This document shows, piece by piece, positions 34,100-41,330 of a stretch of DNA of 41,330 nt. Each line of letters starts with the position of its first letter. Positions within the stretch are counted from its first letter, which is position 1. The notes under the pieces are model-generated. The model had not been told where the DNA came from, searched no databases, and worked only from the letters and a program-made list of their open reading frames with translations. The DNA is from Paenibacillus radicis (ex Xue et al. 2023). Its GTDB lineage: Bacteria > Bacillota > Bacilli > Paenibacillales > NBRC-103111. Where the stretch lies: contig NZ_JANQBD010000049.1 of the NCBI RefSeq assembly GCF_024722015.1, positions 1-41,330 on the forward strand. The letters are read 5' to 3'. The position numbers and the translations under genes are program-made.

Positions 34100-36055
34100 A
34101 TGAAAAGAAAATATATCACGTTCGTAGCGAGTATGCTGTTAGGCTTGCAGTTGGCGCCGACCGCTTTTGCTGCGAGCAGTGTAAATGCTCAAGCCAACTA
34201 TATCAGCAGGCAAGTTGTCATCGAAGGCACGGCAAACGCTAATCAGCAAGTTACTGTATATGTAACAAGTCCATCGGGAGGAATTGATTATATTGACCAG
34301 ACGACTGCAGACTCCGGGGGGCATTATCAATTTAACTATACATCCCGAAGCGGAACCGGTATATTCCAGGTTTCCGTCGGCGGCACAGGCAGCCTCACCC
34401 CGATAATGACATCTTTTGCTATAGCGTCGATTGAGACGCCTACGGCTCCTGCGGCCCCAATGGGTGTTACCGCAACAGCAGGAAACGCCCAGATGGCGCT
34501 GACCTGGAATGAGGTACCCGGAGCAACCGGTTACAACGTCAAGCGCAGCAGCGTCAGTGGAAGTGGTTATTCGGTAATCGCGGCGAATCTAACGGGCACA
34601 ACCTACATCGACTACGCGGTAGGCACAGGTATGACATACTATTACGTCGTCACTGCAGTTAATGCAAGCGGTGAAAGCGGGCAGTCGAACGAAGTGAACG
34701 GCCTGCTGCTCAAAAGGCACAGCGGCTCATCGGGCAGCAGCTCAAGCAACGGCAGCCCGATGACCGACTCGACGACGACACCGGCAGCCTCTGGGTTGAC
34801 GACGGACAAAGCAACTGGTGTACAAGTGGACGCGAAAGTCGAAGAAATAACCGAAAACGGCAAGGTAAAGGCCAAAGCATCCATTGATGAAGAGACGCTG
34901 AACAAGGCAGTCGAGGCGATCAAAGGGATTAGCGGCGGAACCGCGCAGACCATTACCATTAACGTGAAGGCTGGCGACAGCCCGGTACAAGTGGCTCTCC
35001 CGGCCCATGCTATCGCGGAAGCACTGAAGCAAACGCCCAATGCGGTCATCTCTATCCAGACCGATACGGCGAGCTACAATCTTCCGATTCGATCATTGGA
35101 TATCGCGGGATTGGCGAAAGGCTTAGGCGCGAATAGCAAGGATGTCCAAATCAAGATCGCGATCGGAAAGGTGGAAGGATCGGTTGCACAAACGATTCAA
35201 CAGAAGGCCGAGGAAGCCGGAATCAAATTGCTTGGGTCGGCCATTGATTTCAATGTGACAGCCGAGGCTAATGGCAAGGAGCAAACGATTAACGACTTCG
35301 GAACCACCTATGTATCGCGCACCTTTATCGTAGAGCAAGCCTTGGATACGTCGAAAACGACGGCGGTACTCTTCAACCCGGTGACGGGAGAAATGACCTT
35401 CGTCCCTGCCGTCATAGAAATAGTGAATGGGAAAACGAAAGTGACGATCAAACGGGTCGGAAACAGCATCTACACCTTGGTTGAAGCGAATCCAACGTTT
35501 ACCGATCTGGCAGGCCATTGGGCAAAAGCGGATGTAGAGCTGCTTGCTTCCAAACTTGTCGTAAAGGGAACGTCCGATAAGAGTTTCGAGCCGGACAATA
35601 GCATTACGCGGGCGGAATTCGCAGCGCTGCTGGTTCGGGCCATGGGGCTGAATGAGGATATAAGCAACCGTTTCGTTGACGTAAACGCGAAGGACTGGTT
35701 CGCGGGAGCTGTAGGTGCTGCGGCAAAGGCGGGTCTCGTAAGCGGATTCGACGTCAGCACATTCAAGCCGAGAGATACGATCACACGCGAGCAAATGGCG
35801 GTTATGATAGCGAGAGCAATGAAGATGGCAGGGAAGCTGGAGAATGTCGAACAGAAGCAGCAAGCGTTCCTGGGGCAATTCGCAGATAACCAGCTAATCA
35901 GCGAATGGGCAACACCGGCGTTTGCGCAAGCGGTGGAGACTGGAATCATCGGTGGCAAACTGGATCAACAGGCCGCACCTCAAGCCGACGCATCTCGCGC
36001 GGAAGCGGCAGTCATGTTGATGCGGCTGCTGAAATATATTCAGTTCATCAATTAA
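34100..36055 (+). CDS. SLH-domain surface anchor protein
   Basis: This is a 651-residue wall-bound protein. The signal peptide is at 1-25 (LAPTAFAASS). A small Ig-like domain (about 28-112, with QVTVYVTSPSGG) is followed by one FN3 (115-205) close to those of the 22249 gene. A Ser/Gly/Thr linker (about 208-240) leads to a module (about 255-465) strongly similar to the pre-SLH part of the 22249 gene, for example FNPVTGEMTFVPAV against YNPVTGEMRFVPAV. Three SLH domains (466-651) start FTDLAGHWAKADVELLASK. GGAGG precedes ATG 34100, 60 nt after the previous stop. As last gene of the lyase operon it may tether the secreted partners to the wall; that is inference. Confidence 0.87.
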   Translation: MKRKYITFVASMLLGLQLAPTAFAASSVNAQANYISRQVVIEGTANANQQVTVYVTSPSGGIDYIDQTTADSGGHYQFNYTSRSGTGIFQVSVGGTGSLTPIMTSFAIASIETPTAPAAPMGVTATAGNAQMALTWNEVPGATGYNVKRSSVSGSGYSVIAANLTGTTYIDYAVGTGMTYYYVVTAVNASGESGQSNEVNGLLLKRHSGSSGSSSSNGSPMTDSTTTPAASGLTTDKATGVQVDAKVEEITENGKVKAKASIDEETLNKAVEAIKGISGGTAQTITINVKAGDSPVQVALPAHAIAEALKQTPNAVISIQTDTASYNLPIRSLDIAGLAKGLGANSKDVQIKIAIGKVEGSVAQTIQQKAEEAGIKLLGSAIDFNVTAEANGKEQTINDFGTTYVSRTFIVEQALDTSKTTAVLFNPVTGEMTFVPAVIEIVNGKTKVTIKRVGNSIYTLVEANPTFTDLAGHWAKADVELLASKLVVKGTSDKSFEPDNSITRAEFAALLVRAMGLNEDISNRFVDVNAKDWFAGAVGAAAKAGLVSGFDVSTFKPRDTITREQMAVMIARAMKMAGKLENVEQKQQAFLGQFADNQLISEWATPAFAQAVETGIIGGKLDQQAAPQADASRAEAAVMLMRLLKYIQFIN

Positions 36056-36234
36056 CGGAGCCAAGCAGTTTTGCATGGTAATATTTAGTGGTTCCACACT
36101 TTGTTATTTTCGTCTTTATCATGTGCCGTGGTAAACCCAGCAAAATCAACAAAATCGGTTCCATAGTTTGTTTTTTATCACCTGACAATTTTATTTTAAT
36201 TAATTACATTAAAGTGTTGTTCTCAAACATTGTA

Positions 36235-36275
36235 GGGTCCCGATGATGATTTCGATCTCATCGGGACCCTTTTTA
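36235..36275 (+). terminator. Terminator of the lyase operon
   Basis: A perfect 12-bp stem, GGGTCCCGATGA with TCATCGGGACCC, is followed by TTTTT. It shares GTCCCGATGAT with the glmS terminator. Confidence 0.93.
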
Positions 36276-36422
36276 TAATGAGAGGTAAATACATAAAAAT
36301 ATTAAAACGGGTCTCAGTTGTTTAATGACAGGTAGTGAACAAGATAACGTCCAAATGATTTCATCCTCAACTGAGCAATTAAAAAGAAATCACATTATTT
36401 ACGGCGTGATAATATGGAATTA

Positions 36423-36447
36423 ATGTATCAGTAGCTGATAGATACAT
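36423..36447. promoter_or_regulatory. Overlapping dyads upstream of the cupin gene
   Basis: TATCAG-TAG-CTGATA (36426-36440) is a perfect inverted repeat. ATGTATC (36423-36429) also pairs perfectly with GATACAT (36441-36447). The site ends 24 nt before the cupin start codon, so it could be an operator or an RNA hairpin near the ribosome site. Confidence 0.45.
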
Positions 36448-36471
36448 AACCTGATGGAAGAGGTGTTGAAC

Positions 36472-36888
36472 ATGCAAGACCGGAATTACACGATGATGCA
36501 AGCAAGTCTGTTCGAGAAGCTGGTAAGCGTTACGGAAGCTCCTTCTAAGGGGAAACTTTTCTTGAAGGAACCACTTGGGTTAACCAGTATGGAGGTGTCG
36601 CTGAACCAGCTGCCTCCCGGGGGGGAGGTGCCTTTCTATCACAAGCACAAGGAAAATGAGGAGTTGTACGTGTTTATTCGCGGTCAGGGGCAGGTTCAAG
36701 TTGACAGCGACATTCTCGAGGTGACAGAAGGAAGCTCCGTGCGCATCGCCCCGCAAGGAGTGCGTACCCTGCGGAATACGTCCGAGACGGAGGATCTATG
36801 CTTTATCGTCATCCAGGCCAAGGAACACAGCTTGACCCAATGGGTGATGACCGATGGTATTATTCTCGAAGAACCCGTAAAATGGTGA
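36472..36888 (+). CDS. Cupin-domain protein
   Basis: This is a 138-residue single-domain cupin, a small metal-binding beta barrel; its substrate is unknown. The first cupin motif is complete: G51-x5-H57-x-H59-x4-E64-x6-G71 (in FYHKHKENEELYVFIRG). A second motif region follows (VRIAPQGVRTLRNT). ATG 36472 is preferred because GGAAGAGG lies 8 nt upstream; the in-frame ATG 36454 sits next to that site. It is a single gene ending before a strong terminator. It could be a sugar-phosphate isomerase-like or a regulatory cupin. Confidence 0.82.
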   Translation: MQDRNYTMMQASLFEKLVSVTEAPSKGKLFLKEPLGLTSMEVSLNQLPPGGEVPFYHKHKENEELYVFIRGQGQVQVDSDILEVTEGSSVRIAPQGVRTLRNTSETEDLCFIVIQAKEHSLTQWVMTDGIILEEPVKW

Positions 36889-37474
36889 TTTGAGCGAAGG
36901 GAACGAAGTCATCACCGAGTCGCTGACCTTAGGAACGGCACAAACCAGCTGTAACGGTTTTGCTGAACATGTTAGTACAAAGAACAACTAAACCACTGCT
37001 GGCAGAGAATGCTCTAGTTCGGACTGATTGAATCTAAATACGTTATATATTAGGGTTACTCCTCAGGTCGTTGAAGAACGGCTTGAGGGGTAGCCCTGTT
37101 TTATGACTTCAATGGATAAAAGTTCTGTCTAGAATAATGCCGCATGTGAAGACAGAAAATTATGGTAATATTTATGTTGAGAAATAGCAAGACAAAACCC
37201 ATTCCTTACCTTAAATATTGAGTATGTGGCATGATGTGCCGGGAATGGACGTATGGGGACATTTTGTTGCTTAATCACTCAGAATTCGGTAAAAGTGTAG
37301 GGAGACAAACCATGTTAATACCTTTATTTTAGTAGGTTACAGACTCCATTTTGATGTTTATGAGCAGCGGCGAAAAATATTTTGAAATTTGTTTGTGGTC
37401 ATGTCGATTTCCTTGTTAGTGGTTCGTCGTCTTAGTAGAAGGCGCGAAGTGTTACAATTAAAGGGGGCATACCT
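36889..37474. other. Intergenic region before the hydrolase gene
   Basis: There is a strong terminator at 37053-37102, and otherwise no recognisable gene. A six-codon frame MLIPLF (ATG 37313) follows AGGGAG but is too short to judge. No clear promoter for the hydrolase is visible. Confidence 0.45.
37053..37102 (+). terminator. Terminator after the cupin gene
   Basis: A 20-bp stem with several G-T pairs, GGGTTACTCC...GGGGTAGCCC, has loop GAAG and is followed by TGTTTTA. It lies 165 nt after the cupin stop. Confidence 0.82.
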
Positions 37475-38287
37475 ATGTATTCAGTAACTTCTAAAGACGG
37501 CACTAAAATCGCTTATGACAAAGTGGGTAAAGGGCGAGCGATCATATTGGTAGCAGGTGCTTTCAGCTATCGAAAATTCCCTGGACAAGTGCAGCTGGCT
37601 AATTTGTTGGCGGAGCACTTCATGGTATACAACTACGACCGTCGTGGTCGTGGCGATAGTGGGGACACAAAACCATATGATACAGCGCGTGAGATTGAAG
37701 ACCTTACGGCGATGATTGACGAAGCGGGTGGATCGGCATATGTTTGGGGGTTGTCTTCTGGCGCGGTTCTTGCCCTACAGGCAGCGGCGAAAGGGGCTAA
37801 CATTACGAAGCTGGTTCTACATGAACCTCCTTTTGTAGTCAATGCAGCGGATCGCAAGCCTCCTGAAGATTTCGTGCTGCACGTTAAGGAGCTTATTGAA
37901 GTTAACCGCCGGGCCGAGGCTATCAAGTATTTTATGACTAAAGGTATGGGGGCCCCCTCAATCATTGTCAGCCTGATGCGCATGATGCCTGGCGTGTGGG
38001 CTAACCTCATGGCCGTTGCGCATACTCTCCCTTACGATGCGGCATTATTGGATGGCTTTTTGGAAGGAAAGCCACTTCCAGCTAAACTTTGGAGCACAGT
38101 TACAGTGCCCACGCTGGTGCTTGAGGGCACCGAAAGTCCAACTGCACTGCGACATGGCGCTCAAGCTCTGGCAAACGTGCTGCCCAATGCGCAGCTGTTG
38201 AGTAAAAAGGGACTTGGACATACCAAGAAACTCGATGCAAAACGAATTTCGGCGGAGCTTGCAGCATTTTTTATGAGCAATCCCTAA
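37475..38287 (+). CDS. Alpha/beta hydrolase
   Basis: This is a 270-residue cytoplasmic alpha/beta-hydrolase-fold enzyme. The oxyanion region is IILVAGAFSYR, followed by NYDRRGRGDSGDT (typical of the family). The nucleophile elbow is GLSSG with S94, and GLGHTKK supplies the catalytic histidine near the end. The acid is probably in the LEGTESPT segment, which carries Glu where Asp is usual. The substrate is unknown; it resembles small esterase/lactonase-type members. GGGGG lies 8 nt before ATG 37475. It precedes the YCII/sigma operon by 120 nt without a visible terminator, so co-expression is possible. Confidence 0.87.
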   Translation: MYSVTSKDGTKIAYDKVGKGRAIILVAGAFSYRKFPGQVQLANLLAEHFMVYNYDRRGRGDSGDTKPYDTAREIEDLTAMIDEAGGSAYVWGLSSGAVLALQAAAKGANITKLVLHEPPFVVNAADRKPPEDFVLHVKELIEVNRRAEAIKYFMTKGMGAPSIIVSLMRMMPGVWANLMAVAHTLPYDAALLDGFLEGKPLPAKLWSTVTVPTLVLEGTESPTALRHGAQALANVLPNAQLLSKKGLGHTKKLDAKRISAELAAFFMSNP

Positions 38288-38407
38288 GTAACTTTTTTGT
38301 TAGGCTATCGATTGATTTATATACCATGGATTTATCGAATACGTAGAAGTGGAGTTGTGGACGCGTTCATATCCATTAAGATTCATTAAAAAATAGGAGG
38401 AATACAA

Positions 38408-38842
38408 ATGAGATTTATGATGATTGTGAAGGCTACAGCAGATTCTGAGGCGGGGGTTATGCCCAGTCAGGAGCTTATTAATGCAATGCAGAAGTATAAC
38501 GAGGAATTGGTGAAGGCCGGTGTTTTGCTCACCGCCGACGGATTGCAGCCAAGCTCAAGCGGACTTCGGATTTCTTATCCGGAACCTGGAGGCAAACCGA
38601 AGCTTGTTGACGGGCCGTTCACGGAGGCCAAAGAAATAATTGCCGGTTATACGTTGATTGAGGTCAAATCCAGGGAAGAAGCTATTGAATGGGCTCTGCG
38701 CATGCCTGACCCTCATGGATTTGGTCAAGGGGAGATCGAACTCAGACAAGTATTCGAGATGGAAGACATAATGGTCAATCCCCAAACACTTGCAAAGGAA
38801 GTGGAGCTTCGTAAACAAGTTGAGGAGCAGAAGAAGGCGTGA
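38408..38842 (+). CDS. YCII-domain (DGPF) protein
   Basis: This is a 144-residue soluble protein of the YCII/DGPF family. It starts MRFMMIVKATADSEAG and has the DGPFTEAKEIIAGYTLIEV motif at about 68-86, followed by EAIEWALRMPDPHG. The fold is ferredoxin-like; activity is not established. Members are regularly encoded beside ECF42 sigma factors, as here. The ribosome site TAGGAGG lies 7 nt before ATG 38408. Its stop codon overlaps the sigma start by 4 nt (GTGA). A weak promoter (TTGTTA 38297, 17 nt, TATACC 38320) may drive the pair. Confidence 0.92.
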   Translation: MRFMMIVKATADSEAGVMPSQELINAMQKYNEELVKAGVLLTADGLQPSSSGLRISYPEPGGKPKLVDGPFTEAKEIIAGYTLIEVKSREEAIEWALRMPDPHGFGQGEIELRQVFEMEDIMVNPQTLAKEVELRKQVEEQKKA

Positions 38843-40101
38843 GTTTGTCCCCTACCCATCGAACCATTAATACGATATGGAGAATAGAGTCGGCAAAGCT
38901 TATCGCGGGATTAACGAGAATGGTGCGGGATGTCGGTATCGCAGAGGATCTTGCACAAGATGCTTTGGTAATCGCCCTTGAACGTTGGCCAGAGGGCGGA
39001 ATACCGGATAATCCGGGCGCCTGGCTGATGACGACGGCGAAGCGGCGTGCGATTGACAATATACGCAGAGCGAAGCTGCGCGATCAGAAGTACATAGAGA
39101 TCGCCCATAGTATGGATTTATATACAGAGGACGACATAAATCAGGTTTTGGATGGGGAGATCAGTGACGATCTCCTTCGTCTGATCTTTATGACTTGTCA
39201 TCCCGTACTATCGCAGGATGCCAGAGTCGCTTTGACGCTTCGCCTGTTATGCGGGCTCTCGACAGAGGAAATCGCGCGTTCCTTCCTCGCCGCCGAATCC
39301 ACGATTGCCCAGCGGATTGTCCGTGCCAAGAGAACTCTTAACGCCGAAAAAGTTCCCTTCGAGATACCCGCCGGGGAGGAACTCAAGGACCGTCTGTCTG
39401 CGGTACTCGAGGTGATTTACCTTTTGTTCAATGAAGGTTATTCAGCAACATCCGGAGCTCAATGGATTCGTCCGCTGCTGTGTCAGGAAGCGCTAAGACT
39501 GGGGCGTGTACTTGCCGAGATCGCACCTCAAGAATCGGAGGTTCACGGATTGGTTGCCCTCATGGAGATTCAATCCTCGAGGCTGAAAACACGGGTGAAT
39601 TCCAAGGGTGAGCCAGTTCTTCTAATGGATCAAAACCGGGCGCAATGGGATCATCTGCTAATCCGCCGCGGCTTGGCGGCACTGGAACGCAGCCGGAAGC
39701 TCGGAAGACCACTTGGGCCATACTCGTTGCAGGCCGCGATTTCTGCGTGCCATGCGCAGGCACCCTCTGCAGACGAGACGGATTGGATCCGAATTTCCGC
39801 TCTTTATGAAGCTCTTTCAAGAGTATCTCCTTCGCCAATTGTGGAATTGAACCGGGCGGTTGCCATATCCATGGCATTCGGCCCGGCTTATGGACTCCAG
39901 ATTATCGACGAGCTGAATGCTGAGCCTGCTTTACAGGGGTATCATCTGCTGCCGAGCGTTCGCGGCGATTTTCTACTAAAGCTAGGGCGTCAGGATGAAG
40001 CCTGTATGGAATTTAAACGTGCCGCAGCTATGACCCGGAACGAACGTGAACAGGCGTTTTTGCTAAAACGTGCTGCTGAATGCAAGACTGAACCATTGTA
40101 A
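38839..40101 (+). CDS. ECF42-type sigma factor with C-terminal extension
   Basis: This is a 420-residue sigma factor. Region 2 (about 15-80) has IAEDLAQDALVIALERWP and NPGAWLMTTAKRRAIDNIRR. Region 4 (about 120-170) has SQDARVALTLRLLCGLSTEEIA and STIAQRIVRAKRTL. The remaining 230 residues form a helical, TPR-like extension characteristic of ECF42 (DUF6596), with LEVIYLLFNEGYSA and SPSPIVELNRAVAIS. ECF42 factors have no classical anti-sigma factor; the extension is required for function in studied members. It starts at GTG 38839, overlapping the YCII stop, so translation is coupled. A second YCII gene follows. Confidence 0.92.
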   Translation: MSLSPTHRTINTIWRIESAKLIAGLTRMVRDVGIAEDLAQDALVIALERWPEGGIPDNPGAWLMTTAKRRAIDNIRRAKLRDQKYIEIAHSMDLYTEDDINQVLDGEISDDLLRLIFMTCHPVLSQDARVALTLRLLCGLSTEEIARSFLAAESTIAQRIVRAKRTLNAEKVPFEIPAGEELKDRLSAVLEVIYLLFNEGYSATSGAQWIRPLLCQEALRLGRVLAEIAPQESEVHGLVALMEIQSSRLKTRVNSKGEPVLLMDQNRAQWDHLLIRRGLAALERSRKLGRPLGPYSLQAAISACHAQAPSADETDWIRISALYEALSRVSPSPIVELNRAVAISMAFGPAYGLQIIDELNAEPALQGYHLLPSVRGDFLLKLGRQDEACMEFKRAAAMTRNEREQAFLLKRAAECKTEPL

Positions 40102-40215
40102 ATTTTTATAACCACCTTGTCGATTACTTGGTTTCCCATTCGTTGATTAAGTGAGGGAAGAGTAACGGCAGCTCATCCTGCCACATGTCTTATTCCCACA
40201 AGGGGAGGAACGATA

Positions 40216-40659
40216 ATGCGATTTTTGTTAATTATCAAGGCGACAGGGTATTCGGAGGCTGGAGTAAATCGCAGTCGAGAGCACAACGATGCAATGAAAG
40301 AGTACAAGCAGCTTCTGGCCAAGAACGGTACGCTCCTTGCTGCAGAGAAGCTTCAGCCAAGTTCAACCGGAGTAAGGATCACGTACCCATCGCTTGGTGG
40401 AGAACCTGAAATACTGGTGGGGCCCTTTCCACATCAAGAGCTCATATCCGAATATACTCTGATTGATGTGAATACGGAGAGCGAGGCACTGAAATGGGCG
40501 CTCTGTGTGCCGGTTCCGGAAGGCCGGGGCGGGTTCGAAATCGAATTACGGCGTCTCGAAGAGGAAAGCTCGGATGTTTTACGTGTACCAAGAAACCAGG
40601 CTATGGAAGCCGATTTGCAGGACCAGCTCGACATGTTCAATAAGATTGCCAAACCGTAA
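40216..40659 (+). CDS. Second YCII-domain protein, degenerate DGPF motif
   Basis: This is a 147-residue paralogue of the 38408 product. It starts MRFLLIIKATGYSEAG and shares LQPSSTGVRITYPSLGGEPE with that protein's QPSSSGLRISYPEPGGKPK. The family DGPF motif is changed to VGPF followed by PHQELISEYTLIDV, so the conserved Asp is lost. GGGGAGG lies 7 nt before ATG 40216, 114 nt after the sigma gene. It may be part of the same response but be functionally altered. Confidence 0.88.
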   Translation: MRFLLIIKATGYSEAGVNRSREHNDAMKEYKQLLAKNGTLLAAEKLQPSSTGVRITYPSLGGEPEILVGPFPHQELISEYTLIDVNTESEALKWALCVPVPEGRGGFEIELRRLEEESSDVLRVPRNQAMEADLQDQLDMFNKIAKP

Positions 40660-40683
40660 TCTATCGATAAGGGGGAATATAAA

Positions 40684-41025
40684 ATGAACCAAGAAATAAC
40701 CGATTTTATTGAAGCTATAAAGGAACCTTGGCAGGCTGAACTGTCCGCTCGGCTTCGCGACATTGTCCATCAGGCCATCCCGGATCTGCAAGAACGCATT
40801 CAGTATCAAAAGCCCCATTTTTTGAAAAATGGGAAATATGCCGCAGTCATCTCGACATCGAAAGAAGCAGTCAGCTTTACCATCTTTAATGCTGCCAAGT
40901 TGGAGCTTCCAGAGGGAATATTCGATGGCCCCCCGGAAAGAAAAACATTGAAACTGCGTAAAGGGGATTCGTTTGACCCCAACCAGCTGGTATCATGGCT
41001 CAGCCAAGCATCAAGCACACTATAA
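40684..41025 (+). CDS. DUF1801 (YdhG-like) protein
   Basis: This is a 113-residue small protein of the DUF1801/YdhG type. It has an N-terminal helix, a central QERIQYQKPHFLKNGKYAAV segment in which the family usually has W/Y-x-x-P-x-F, and a C-terminal KTLKLRKGDSFDPNQLVSWL. Relatives have been called iron chaperones by homology, but function is unclear. GGGGGAA precedes ATG 40684, only 24 nt after the YCII stop codon, so it is probably co-transcribed with that gene. Confidence 0.8.
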   Translation: MNQEITDFIEAIKEPWQAELSARLRDIVHQAIPDLQERIQYQKPHFLKNGKYAAVISTSKEAVSFTIFNAAKLELPEGIFDGPPERKTLKLRKGDSFDPNQLVSWLSQASSTL

Positions 41026-41308
41026 TAGAGGGCTATCCTATCCCAAAAGTCATTTTTTGAGGAGCTGTTACGGCATTTCATGGCAGCCTGGCAAACTCAC
41101 CACAAATATCAGGAAATTGTCGGGTTAATTTCTCCGAAAAAAACGTTCCTAGCCCTATAGCTGGAATTTCTCATGCTAATTCTAAGGATTTTGGCTGATA
41201 TCAGACGGTGTAAAATTGTTTGTGTACCACAATTTGGAGCCTAGTCAGGCAACAAAAAAGTAGGGTATTCTCGGGATTAGTGAAGTCACCAAGAAAGGAA
41301 CCCTACTC
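41026..41308. other. Intergenic region at the right edge
   Basis: No gene is assigned. An unbroken frame at about 41035-41160 reads EELLRHFMAAWQTHHKY and ends SPKKTFLAL, but it has no good start and could be a remnant. AGTAGGGT (41259-41266) and ACCCTACT (41300-41307) form an inverted repeat around the ribosome site of the last frame. Confidence 0.4.
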
Positions 41309-41330
41309 ATGGCAACTATACACGAAACAA
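41309..41330 (+). CDS. Start of an unidentified gene, cut by the window edge
   Basis: ATG 41309 follows AAAGGA by 10 nt and opens MATIHET before the window ends. The inverted repeat that places the ribosome site in a loop resembles insulation seen before some transposase genes, so a mobile element is possible. Seven residues are not enough for a product. Confidence 0.35.

Larger units (their letters stand above)
36056..36471. other. Intergenic region between the lyase operon and the cupin gene
   Basis: No gene is seen. It contains an imperfect direct repeat (GGTTCCACACTTTGTT at 36090 and GGTTCCATAGTTTGTT at 36157), the operon terminator, and overlapping dyads just before the cupin gene. Confidence 0.5.

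Noticed and set aside
35123..35878. 251-residue minus-strand open frame inside the SLH anchor gene
   Set aside because: It is a shadow of the coding strand with no ribosome site and no recognisable motif.

Overview
The window looks like a chromosomal segment of a Paenibacillus-type (Bacillales) bacterium. The evidence is the order sigW-rsiW-cdaA-cdaR-glmM-glmS (the order known from Bacillus subtilis), a glmS ribozyme, strong purine-rich ribosome binding sites, several very large S-layer-homology (SLH) surface proteins, and ECF sigma factors linked to YCII-domain proteins. Species cannot be fixed from the sequence alone.

Layout. 1-1232: distal end of an rRNA operon (5S rRNA, then 11 tRNA genes and a terminator). 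1491-12605: housekeeping block with ppc, an EamA-type transporter, the cell-envelope stress pair sigW/rsiW, the c-di-AMP cyclase cdaA with its regulator cdaR, glmM, and glmS behind a self-cleaving ribozyme. A canonical sigma-W-type promoter (TGAAAC-N16-CGTA) lies between sigW and rsiW. 12639-13456: a frameshifted XRE-type regulator and a small orphan gene. 14049-18203: a 1384-residue SLH surface protein with a mosaic body. 18416-21528, minus strand: a stalk-domain secreted protein with an attenuator-like leader, and a sigma factor/SRPBCC/DoxX operon whose promoter region carries a 15-bp dyad. 22249-27429: a 1726-residue SLH protein with a polysaccharide-lyase-like jelly-roll region and three nearly identical FN3 repeats. 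27863-36055: a three-gene operon encoding a secreted heparinase II/III-type lyase, a large carbohydrate-binding-type protein, and an SLH anchor protein. 36472-41025: cupin, alpha/beta hydrolase, YCII + ECF42-type sigma factor, a second YCII protein, and a DUF1801 protein. The right edge may be the start of another gene or a mobile element.

The most interesting part is 13.7-36.1 kb. It looks like a cell-surface apparatus for binding and cutting an acidic (uronate-containing) polysaccharide. It has three SLH proteins, at least one convincing lyase, a shared module in front of SLH in two of them, and a homologous C-terminal module ending in PLSN-x-VT on the two non-SLH operon proteins. All three transcription units have cre-like (CcpA) sites just downstream of their -10 boxes. 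Physical assembly of these proteins into a complex is inference.
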